Assembly (NCBI RefSeq): GCF_000719335.1
Contig: NZ_JOGB01000004.1
Span: 62,001 to 126,000 of the forward strand
Direction: 5' to 3'
Length of the DNA stretch: 64,000 nt
DNA from: Streptomyces sp. NRRL S-87
GTDB taxonomy: Bacteria; Actinomycetota; Actinomycetes; Streptomycetales; Streptomycetaceae
Of the stretch, positions 17,339 through 27,514 are shown one piece after another. The first letter of the stretch is position 1. Every line of letters begins with the position of its first letter. The notes under the pieces are model-generated. The model saw nothing but the letters and a program-made list of their open reading frames with translations. It was not told where the DNA came from and made no database searches. A program made the translations under genes and the position numbers.

Positions 17339-17671
17339 ATGACGATGGTGAGAAGGCGCATGCTGGCGGCCGCCGGGACGGTCGTGGTCGGGGCCGTGGT
17401 GAACGTGACGACCGGCATGCTCACGCAGAGCTGGTCGCTGGCCTGGTTCCTCTGCACGGCCGTGGTGGTCGTGGTGGGCGCCGGCCTGCAGGCGTGGCTG
17501 ACCGTGGCGGAGCGGACGGCAGCCGGGGGCGTCGGCGCCGCCCGCCGTCAGCAGCTGGTGGACCTCGAGGTCGAGGGCGGCTCGGTGACGCAGCGGATGG
17601 CCGGGCCCGGGGAGCAGACCGCGAGGCGGCTCAGGGTCACGGGGGACGTGCGTCAGGAGCAGAGCGGGTAG
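17339..17671 (+). CDS. small membrane protein, divergent partner of NACHT gene
   Basis: 110 aa; ATG at 17339 with GGGGGAG 7 nt upstream (a GTG at 17336 is also possible). Two hydrophobic segments (about residues 8-27 and 33-52, LAWFLCTAVVVVVGAGLQAW), then a soluble tail with LVDLEVEGGSVTQRMAG and RRLRVTGDVRQEQSG. No known family recognised. The tail and the NACHT N-terminus both carry short Val-x-Gln and Asn/Thr-Gly-x-Val elements, which may reflect a shared interaction motif (speculative). The next gene is convergent. Confidence 0.65.
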   Translation: MTMVRRRMLAAAGTVVVGAVVNVTTGMLTQSWSLAWFLCTAVVVVVGAGLQAWLTVAERTAAGGVGAARRQQLVDLEVEGGSVTQRMAGPGEQTARRLRVTGDVRQEQSG

Positions 17672-17712
17672 GTCCCGCCCTGCCGGGCACCGCGGGAGGG
17701 GCCCCCGCCCCG

Positions 17713-19191
17713 TCAGCCGGTGTGCTTGAGCAGGACGTACCCGTCGGTGCGGTCCACCAGGGTGTAGCGGGCGTGCGGGTGGAGCTTCTTCGCGTACTCG
17801 ACCGGCGGGCCCGCCCAGCCGTCGCCGTTGTCCAGCGCGATCCAGTCCGGCACCACGCCCTTGGTGCCGCCCACCCAGAAGACCCGGCAGCGCGAGACCA
17901 GGCGCGCTATCGGGCCGACGTCCGACTCGACGCTCGCCCCGTCCGGGATCCGGGCCAGGAGCTCCTCGACCCGGGTCACCTTCTCGCTCCTGCGGTACGT
18001 CGCCGGGTCGGTCAGCGCCGACAGCGGCTGGTACGGGGTCAGGGCGAGCGCGGCCGCGGCGACGGCGGTGGGCAGCTGGAGGGCGTACGCGCGCAGCCAC
18101 GGCCGGGGGCTGCGGCGGCTGCTGTCGATCGCGTCGGCCAGCGCCAGCGCCAGCACCGGCATCAGTACGGCGCTGTAGTGCCAGTCGGTGGACCAGTAGT
18201 GGTCGTCGTGGGAGAGGAACCGCCAGCCGATCGTCGGCAGCGCCGCCAGCACCAGCGGCGAGCGCAGCGCGAGCAGGCCGGTGGTGGGCACGAGGATCCA
18301 CAGCAGCGTGCGGACCTTGGTGTCCCAGCCGTCCAGGGGCCCGCCCTCGCCGAGCTTGTCCCAGTAGCCGTAGCCGCCGCCGGTGTTGAAGGCCGGGATG
18401 ACGACGGTGAACGCGAGCAGGGACACCAGCAGCCCCAGCGCCGCCGCCAGCAGCGCCCAGCCCGCGGTCCGGGAGGACGTCCTGCGCACCCGGTACGCCA
18501 CGACCAGGGCGATCGCGGCGGCGGTGACGCCGAGGTCCTCCTTGACCAGGGACAGCGGGAGCGCCCACCACAGCGCCGCCTTCCAGCGGCGCGCCAGCAG
18601 CGCCTCCAGGGAGAAGGCGATCAGGGGGACCGCGAAGCAGATCTCGTGGAAGTCGAAGTCGACGGCCCGCTGGACGCCCCAGGACAGGCCGAAGGCCGCC
18701 CCGATCGCCAGCCCCCGGGCCCGCCCCAGCAGCCGGGTCGCGGCCCGGGTGACCGGGACCGCGGCGAGCGCGAACAGCAGGGCCTGCGCCACCAGCAGGG
18801 TCACGGGGGAGGGGAAGAGCCGGTAGACCGGCGCGAGCACCGCCGTGATCGGGCTGAAGTGGTCGCCGAGGATGTGGCTGCCGGGGCCCTTGAGATCGGC
18901 CACCGGCGCCTGGAGGTGCGCGTAGCCGCTGATGGCCTGCGTGAAGATCCCGAGGTCCCAGGAGAGGGTCTCCATCCGCCGGTAGCGGAGCACGGACTGC
19001 AGGGCGTACGCGACGAACAGCACCGCGGCCAGCGCGTACGGGCCCCATGGCCGGCCGACCCGGCGCGCGGCCCCCGTCCCGGCCCCCGTCCCGGCTCCGG
19101 ACGCCCCGGCGGACCGGGGACCGGGTATGCGAACGCCGGCCACGGCCCGGCGGGGCGCGGCCGGCGCGGAGCTGCGCGGCGATGTGGTCAT
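17713..19191 (-). CDS. DUF2079 family integral membrane protein
   Basis: 492 aa from the ATG at 19191. After a basic disordered N-terminus it shows DUF2079 features: SWDLGIFTQAISGYAHLQAP, GDHFSPITAVLAPVYRLFPSP, FDFHEICFAVPLIAF and WRFLSHDDHYWSTDWHYSAVLMPVLALALADA, with 9-11 hydrophobic segments and a soluble C-terminal tail. The fold belongs with GT-C-like membrane glycosyltransferases, but the reaction is unknown. Monocistronic; convergent with the small membrane gene. Confidence 0.85.
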   Translation of the reverse strand: MTTSPRSSAPAAPRRAVAGVRIPGPRSAGASGAGTGAGTGAARRVGRPWGPYALAAVLFVAYALQSVLRYRRMETLSWDLGIFTQAISGYAHLQAPVADLKGPGSHILGDHFSPITAVLAPVYRLFPSPVTLLVAQALLFALAAVPVTRAATRLLGRARGLAIGAAFGLSWGVQRAVDFDFHEICFAVPLIAFSLEALLARRWKAALWWALPLSLVKEDLGVTAAAIALVVAYRVRRTSSRTAGWALLAAALGLLVSLLAFTVVIPAFNTGGGYGYWDKLGEGGPLDGWDTKVRTLLWILVPTTGLLALRSPLVLAALPTIGWRFLSHDDHYWSTDWHYSAVLMPVLALALADAIDSSRRSPRPWLRAYALQLPTAVAAAALALTPYQPLSALTDPATYRRSEKVTRVEELLARIPDGASVESDVGPIARLVSRCRVFWVGGTKGVVPDWIALDNGDGWAGPPVEYAKKLHPHARYTLVDRTDGYVLLKHTG

Positions 19192-19299
19192 GCGTCGGTT
19201 CCTGTGGTCGGCGGGGCCGGATCCAGGCAAACCGGCACTCCCGACCTTAGGACGGCCCACCGACGGTACCGGTTGCCGCCCCTCCGACTGCGTCCGTTC

Positions 19300-19425
19300 T
19301 CACACCGCCAGGACGGGTACCTCGTAGAGCGGGATGTGCTTGTCGCGCGTCACGAGCGTGAGGCCCTCGGTCTGCGCCTGGGCGATCAGCATCCGGTCGA
19401 ACGGGTCCCGGCGCGAGGGCGGCCC
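19300..19425 (-). pseudogene. VapC-like PIN-domain toxin remnant (C-terminal fragment)
   Basis: The last about 40 codons read RRDPFDRMLIAQAQTEGLTLVTRDKHIPLYEVPVL, the conserved C-terminal third of VapC PIN ribonucleases with its Asp residues. Upstream sequence in the same frame does not resemble a PIN domain and runs into the mfd promoter region, so the first two-thirds and any VapB antitoxin are missing. Most probably a decayed toxin-antitoxin module. Confidence 0.75.
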
Positions 19426-19493
19426 GGCGCGGGCCGGCTCCGTCACTCTTCCGAGGGGCCCGAATCCCTCGCGCGGGTGAGGGCGGCCCGTCG

Positions 19494-19499
19494 TAGGCT
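19494..19499 (+). promoter_or_regulatory. putative -10 box of mfd
   Basis: TAGGCT about 97 nt upstream of the mfd ATG, in the gap after the VapC remnant; no convincing -35. Confidence 0.3.
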
Positions 19500-19595
19500 G
19501 GGAGCGCCGGCGGAGCCGGTACCCCCGGCCCGTGAGACGTGTCGGGTCCTTCGCGTTGCCCACCCTCGGACACAACCGGACGGAAAGCACCCTTC

Positions 19596-23126
<3,531 letters not shown>

Positions 23127-23169
23127 AGACCTGCCCGGATCGATCCCGGGACCGTGAAGGTTGAGCGGC

Positions 23170-23198
23170 GCGGTGCGGTGACGGCGTCACCGCACCGC
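23170..23198. terminator. perfect 13-bp hairpin downstream of mfd
   Basis: GCGGTGCGGTGAC pairs perfectly with GTCACCGCACCGC around a 3-nt loop. Confidence 0.65.
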
Positions 23199-23210
23199 AC
23201 CGCACGTGCG

Positions 23211-23246
23211 ACCGCCCGCGGATCCTTCGGGGTCCGCGGGCGGTTC
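23211..23246. terminator. second hairpin between mfd and small antitoxin gene
   Basis: ACCGCCCGCGGATCC pairs with GGTCCGCGGGCGGT with a TTCGG apex and is followed by TTCGCGTTTCG; it can serve both convergent genes. Confidence 0.65.
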
Positions 23247-23270
23247 GCGTTTCGTGCGCGTGCGCAGGGG

Positions 23271-23447
23271 CTACCTGTGCGGGTCGTCGTCGATACCGAG
23301 CTGCTTCTCGACCTGCTGCTGGGCCTGGTCCACCTGCTCGGTGTACTTGTTGCCCGTCCGGTCGTCGACCTGCTTCTCGGCGGCGTCGGACAGCTTCTTG
23401 CCGTGCTCGCCGCGGAGCAGCTCCCTGGCCCGGTCCATGATGCCCAT
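23271..23447 (-). CDS. MT0933-like antitoxin family small protein
   Basis: 58 aa. The reverse strand reads MGIMDRARELLRGEHGKKLS, continuing DAAEKQVDDRTGNKYTEQVD and a QQQVEKQLGID end. This charged helical pattern is typical of the MT0933/Rv0909-type antitoxin family common in actinobacteria. AAGGGAG lies 7 nt before the ATG. No toxin gene is adjacent, so whether it acts as an antitoxin here is unclear; many Streptomyces copies are orphans. Confidence 0.8.
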   Translation of the reverse strand: MGIMDRARELLRGEHGKKLSDAAEKQVDDRTGNKYTEQVDQAQQQVEKQLGIDDDPHR

Positions 23448-23520
23448 GCACGAACTCCCTTCGGTACCCCTTTCGTCACGCTACGCCCCATTGGCGTGAT
23501 CCGCTCGGCGAAGGTCCCCC

Positions 23521-23526
23521 TAGGAT
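23521..23526 (+). promoter_or_regulatory. consensus -10 box of HNH lipoprotein gene
   Basis: TAGGAT, the Streptomyces vegetative -10 consensus, 8 nt before the ATG at 23535, consistent with a leaderless or near-leaderless transcript. Confidence 0.5.
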
Positions 23527-23534
23527 CGGGACCC

Positions 23535-24245
23535 ATGCGCCGCGCCCCCGCCCCGTCCGCCGCCGTCCTGCTGGCCTCCGCCCTGCTCCTGACGGGCTGT
23601 ACGGGCACTCCGCCCCCCACCGACCGGGCCCGCGGACCACGGGCGGCCGGAGGCGCGTACGCGGCCGTCGACGCCCTGGCCGTCAAGGGCCGCGCCCCGA
23701 GGACCGGCTACTCCCGTGACGCGTTCGGCGCGGCCTGGCTCGACACCGACGCCAACGGCTGCGGGACCCGCGACGACATCCTCAGGAGGGACCTCACCGG
23801 CACGCGCTTCAAGGACGGGCACTGCAAGGTGGCCTCCGGCGTGCTGGAGAAGGACCCGTACACCGGCCGCCGGCTGGAGTTCGCGCGCGGCCGCTCCGCC
23901 ATAGACGTCGACCACGTGGTGGCCCTCTCCGACGCCTGGCAGAAGGGCGCCCGGGGCTGGGACCGCGGCAAGCGCGTGGCGTTCGCCAACGACCCGCTCA
24001 ACCTCGTCGCCGTCGACGCGGCCGCCAACCGCGGCAAGGGCGACGGCGACACCGCGACCTGGCTCCCGGCCAACCGCGCCTACCGCTGCCCGTACGTGGC
24101 CGCGCAGGTGGCCGTGAAGGCGAAGTACGGGCTGTGGGTGACGGCCGCCGAGCGGGACGCGATGAAACGCGTCCTCGCGGGCTGCCCGCAGCAGGCGCTG
24201 CCCGCCGGCGGCAACCCCACCACCCCGCCCGCCCGCTTCCGCTGA
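23535..24245 (+). CDS. secreted HNH/DUF1524-type nuclease lipoprotein
   Basis: 236 aa. Signal peptide with lipobox LLLTGC (Cys near residue 19), so probably membrane-anchored outside the cell. The mature part has the DUF1524 HNH pattern DVDHVVALSDAWQKGARGW, then FANDPLNLVAVDAAANRGKG and ATWLPANRAYRCPYVAAQVAVKAKYGLWV, as in extracellular Streptomyces nucleases; the DVDHVVAL His is the likely general base and Asn-Leu-Val the HNH Asn. Paired Cys suggest disulfides. Role is probably nutrient DNA/RNA breakdown. Confidence 0.88.
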   Translation: MRRAPAPSAAVLLASALLLTGCTGTPPPTDRARGPRAAGGAYAAVDALAVKGRAPRTGYSRDAFGAAWLDTDANGCGTRDDILRRDLTGTRFKDGHCKVASGVLEKDPYTGRRLEFARGRSAIDVDHVVALSDAWQKGARGWDRGKRVAFANDPLNLVAVDAAANRGKGDGDTATWLPANRAYRCPYVAAQVAVKAKYGLWVTAAERDAMKRVLAGCPQQALPAGGNPTTPPARFR

Positions 24246-24459
24246 CCCCCTCCACCACGTCCGCGCGGCCCCGGACCGTCCACGGACCGGTCCGGGTCCG
24301 GCCGTCCCCTCCACGGGCGGTACCGTCACCACCGCACCAACCCGGCAACGGTTCCGCACAACCCGGGAGCCACCGGCCGGACCGGTGTATACGCTCAAGG
24401 CCTGCCCGGGCGTGTCCGCGCCCCTACGACCAGGCCCCACCAGCCCACAGGAGCAGTCC

Positions 24460-25131
24460 ATGCACGGCCCCGGCTACCCGCAGCAGCCGCCCACGCCCCC
24501 CGCCCGGCCCGCCGACGGCGCCGTGGTGGCACTGCGCGTGCTCTTCGTGGTCCTGCCGCTGCTCAGCTGCGGGTTCCTCTCCTGGGCCACCACCCTGCGG
24601 GCCGCGATCGTCTCCCGCCACCAGCGCACCTGGGGCGTGTTCGTGGGCGTCCTCGCCCTGAACATCCTCTTCCTGGTCCTCATCGCCAAGGACCCGACCG
24701 ACGACCTCAGCACCTGGTACGGCAACCTCGCCATGGTCGGCTCGCTCGCCTCCGCCGCGGGCTCCATCGCCCACTTCCTGTACGTCGACATCCGCGGCCG
24801 CGGCGACGCCCCGGGCTGGTCGCCGTACGCGCGGCCGCCGGTGGTCTCCCCGGTCCAGCAGCCGTACGCCGGCCAGGGCTACGGCTACCCGCCCACCCAG
24901 ACCACCCGGCCCGCGCACCAGGCGCCGCTGCCGCAGCCGCCGCTGAACCAGCAGCCGCCCGTCGCCCAGCCGCCGGTGAACCAGCCGCCCGTACCGCCGC
25001 AGCCGCAGCGCCTGGGCCAGGTCCGCGCCGAACTCGACGAGCTCAGCGAGCTGCTGCGCCGCGAGAGCGGCGGCCAGCACCCCGGCACCGACGAGACCCG
25101 CGACGGCGGCCCGCAGGGGCCGGGCCGGTGA
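24460..25131 (+). CDS. integral membrane protein co-transcribed with Ser/Thr kinase
   Basis: 223 aa; ATG at 24460 with AGGAG 7 nt upstream. Three hydrophobic segments (about residues 20-42, 58-76, 92-112), then a Pro/Gln-rich disordered tail of repeated QPPVNQPPV-type units and a charged C-terminal helix (RAELDELSELLRRES). No family recognised. Overlaps the downstream kinase by 4 nt (GTGA), so it is translationally coupled and may be a sensor, anchor or substrate of the kinase. Confidence 0.7.
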   Translation: MHGPGYPQQPPTPPARPADGAVVALRVLFVVLPLLSCGFLSWATTLRAAIVSRHQRTWGVFVGVLALNILFLVLIAKDPTDDLSTWYGNLAMVGSLASAAGSIAHFLYVDIRGRGDAPGWSPYARPPVVSPVQQPYAGQGYGYPPTQTTRPAHQAPLPQPPLNQQPPVAQPPVNQPPVPPQPQRLGQVRAELDELSELLRRESGGQHPGTDETRDGGPQGPGR

Positions 25132-26678
25132 GCGACCGCGTCATCGCCGGCCGCTACCAGCTCGCCACCATCCTCGGCGAGGGCGGCATGGGCCAGGTGT
25201 GGACCGGGTACGACCAGCGCCTCGACCGCCGCGTCGCCGTCAAGCTCCTGCGCCCCGACAAGGTCTCCGGCGGCAGCGCCGGCTCCGCCGAGGCCGAGGA
25301 GATGCGCCGCCGCTTCACCCGCGAGTGCCGCGTCACCGCCCAGGTCGACCACCCCGGCCTGGTCACCGTCCACGACGCCGGCAGCGACGGCGAGGACCTC
25401 TACCTCGTCATGCAGCACGTCGAGGGCTGCGACCTCGCCGACCACCTCGCCCAGCACAGCCCGTACCCGTGGACCTGGGCGGTCTCGGTGGCCGCCCAGC
25501 TGTGCGGGGTGCTCGCCGCCGTCCACGCGGTGCCGATCGTCCACCGCGACCTCAAGCCGCGCAACGTGATGGTCGGCCCCGACGGCACGGTCACCGTCCT
25601 CGACCTCGGCGTGGCCTCCGTCATGGACACCCCCGACACCACCCGCCTCACGCAGGTCGGCGTCCCCATCGGCAGCCCCGCCTACATGGCCCCCGAGCAG
25701 GCGCTGAGCGGCGCCGTCGGCCCGTACACCGACCTGTACGCGCTCGGCGTGGTGCTGCACGAACTCCTCAGCGGCGGCGTGCCCTTCGCCGGGGCCACCG
25801 CCCTCGGCGTGCTGCACCGGCACCTGAGCGAGGCGCCCGTCCCGCTGCGGCAGCTGCGCCCCGACGTGCCGCCCGCGCTGGAGGCCCTCGTGCTGCGCCT
25901 GCTCGCCAAGGAGCCCGAGGCCCGGCCCGGCTCCGCCCAGGAGGTGTACGAGGCGCTCGTACCACTGCTGCCCTCGCACGGCCGGCCCGCCGAGGCCCTG
26001 GACCCGACCCGGCCCTTCCTGCGCCCGCACGCCCCCTGGCCCGACCGGGCCGGCTCCGCCCCGGCCACGAGCACGCCCGCGGCGCAGCCCGCGCCCGCGG
26101 ACGACCGCCCCCGTACCGACATCGCGGCCGAGGTCGACCACGTCCGGCGCCTGCTCGACGAGGGCCGCCTCACCCAGGCCGCCGACCTGCTCGGCAACCT
26201 GCTGCCGGTGGCGGCCTCCCAGCACGGCGAGTACTCCGCCGTCGTGCGCTCGCTGCGCAAGCAGTACGCGGCCACGCTGATGGACGACGGCCAGTACCGG
26301 CGCGCCCTGCCCGAACTGCGCCGGCTCGCCCAGGACTACGCGGCCGACACCGGCACCGGCAGCGGCCAGCACAAGGCCCTGCGGGTCCGCTACGAGATCG
26401 CCCAGTGCCTGGAGCAGCTCGGTGAAGCGGCGGCCGCCCTCGCCGAATACCGGGCGCTGCTGCCGTACTTCGAGAACCAGTACGCCAACTCCGACCGCGA
26501 GCTGCCGCTGGAGATCCGTCGGCGCATCGGCCACCTGCTGCTGTCGCTCGGCGACCGCCCGGCCGCCCGCGACACCCTCGGTCGCCTCCTCTTCGACGCC
26601 GAGCGCCTGCACGGTCCCCACCACCCGTTCGCGGCCGAACTGCGCAACACCCTGCACTGGCTCAGCCAGGTGCCGTAG
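25128..26678 (+). CDS. serine/threonine protein kinase with C-terminal TPR-like region
   Basis: 516 aa. Hanks kinase domain at residues about 10-275: Gly loop LGEGGMGQVW, catalytic Lys39 (VAVKLL), HRDLKPRN with Asp141, a DLG in place of DFG (Asp159), and GSPAYMAPEQ. An Ala/Pro linker follows, then helices resembling TPR repeats (about 340-515; LLDEGRLTQAADLLGNLLP, QYRRALPELRRLAQDY). No transmembrane segment or PASTA domain, unlike PknB, so it is probably soluble and may be brought to the membrane by the upstream gene product. Confidence 0.9.
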   Translation: MSDRVIAGRYQLATILGEGGMGQVWTGYDQRLDRRVAVKLLRPDKVSGGSAGSAEAEEMRRRFTRECRVTAQVDHPGLVTVHDAGSDGEDLYLVMQHVEGCDLADHLAQHSPYPWTWAVSVAAQLCGVLAAVHAVPIVHRDLKPRNVMVGPDGTVTVLDLGVASVMDTPDTTRLTQVGVPIGSPAYMAPEQALSGAVGPYTDLYALGVVLHELLSGGVPFAGATALGVLHRHLSEAPVPLRQLRPDVPPALEALVLRLLAKEPEARPGSAQEVYEALVPLLPSHGRPAEALDPTRPFLRPHAPWPDRAGSAPATSTPAAQPAPADDRPRTDIAAEVDHVRRLLDEGRLTQAADLLGNLLPVAASQHGEYSAVVRSLRKQYAATLMDDGQYRRALPELRRLAQDYAADTGTGSGQHKALRVRYEIAQCLEQLGEAAAALAEYRALLPYFENQYANSDRELPLEIRRRIGHLLLSLGDRPAARDTLGRLLFDAERLHGPHHPFAAELRNTLHWLSQVP

Positions 26679-26684
26679 GGGGTG

Positions 26685-26717
26685 CGGCCCGGGCCGGCAC
26701 GGGGCCGGGCCGGGCCG
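26685..26717. terminator. possible GC hairpin between convergent genes
   Basis: CGGCCCG and CGGGCCG bracket a GC-rich 64-nt gap between the kinase gene and the convergent hypothetical gene; weak. Confidence 0.35.
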
Positions 26718-26742
26718 ACCTCCGCTGCGTCGCGCCCGCTGC

Positions 26743-27459
26743 TCAGTAGGTGCCCTTCCAGATCGTGAGCTTCAGGCGGACGTAGCCCTCCTGCAGGCCG
26801 CCGCCCTTGAACTCGACCAGGCCGACGAGGCCGGTCTTCGACAGCACACAGAACCGGAAGCCCGGCTTCATGTCGGAGACCTCCACCTTGTCCTGGAAGC
26901 GGGTCACGGTGCTGCACGTCGCGTGAGAGCCGCTCTCGTTCCGGCCCAGCACGACGAGTTGGCTCTCGTCATCGACCCACAGAGCGGCCGACCACCGGTA
27001 CAGTTCCCGCTGCTTCCCGTTCTTCTTGACCGGCCGCAGCGGGTCGTCGTCGAGGCTGAAGCCGTAGTCCTCGGCCACGTCCACGGTCGCGGTCCTGTAG
27101 ACGTCCGACGGCGCTCCGCCCGCCGAGGGCGAGGGGCTGCCGGACCCGCCGTCCGACCCGCCCGATCCGGACGCGCCCCCCGCCCCGCCCGCCGGCGCCG
27201 TGACGGTGGCCGTCACGGTCGTGGTGGCCGTGACCGTCACGGTGGCGGCGACGCGCTCGGCGGTCGGTGAGGCGACCACCGCCGGCAGCCCGAAGAAGCC
27301 GAGGACCAGGCCGATGAGGCCGGTGAGGGCGGAGATCCAGCCCGCCACCTCCCCGAAGACGCGCACCGTGCCCCCGCGACCCCGGTCGGGACCCGGATCG
27401 GCAGGCGGCTCCGACGGCACCGGTGGCGGTGGTGGCGGCGTGCTCGGCGTCGCGGTCAT
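26743..27459 (-). CDS. membrane-anchored hypothetical protein
   Basis: 238 aa. Pro-rich N-terminal 30 residues, one or two hydrophobic segments at about 36-65 (ISALTGLIGLVLGFFGLPAVV), a Thr/Val then Gly/Ser-rich linker, and a C-terminal domain (about 130-238) with WSAALWVDDESQLVVLGR, two Cys (CSTVTR and FCVLSK) that could pair outside the membrane, and RLKLTIWKG. No family recognised. ATG at 27459 with GGGGGG upstream. Confidence 0.65.
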   Translation of the reverse strand: MTATPSTPPPPPPVPSEPPADPGPDRGRGGTVRVFGEVAGWISALTGLIGLVLGFFGLPAVVASPTAERVAATVTVTATTTVTATVTAPAGGAGGASGSGGSDGGSGSPSPSAGGAPSDVYRTATVDVAEDYGFSLDDDPLRPVKKNGKQRELYRWSAALWVDDESQLVVLGRNESGSHATCSTVTRFQDKVEVSDMKPGFRFCVLSKTGLVGLVEFKGGGLQEGYVRLKLTIWKGTY

Positions 27460-27514
27460 GCATCCCCCCCGTTATCGGCCACGCACGGGCCGAATGGCGG
27501 GGTCATTGTGTCCG

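Noticed and set aside
24246..24459. Possible small gene between the HNH lipoprotein and the membrane protein
   Set aside because: No frame with start, ribosome site and protein-like composition; probably just a promoter region.
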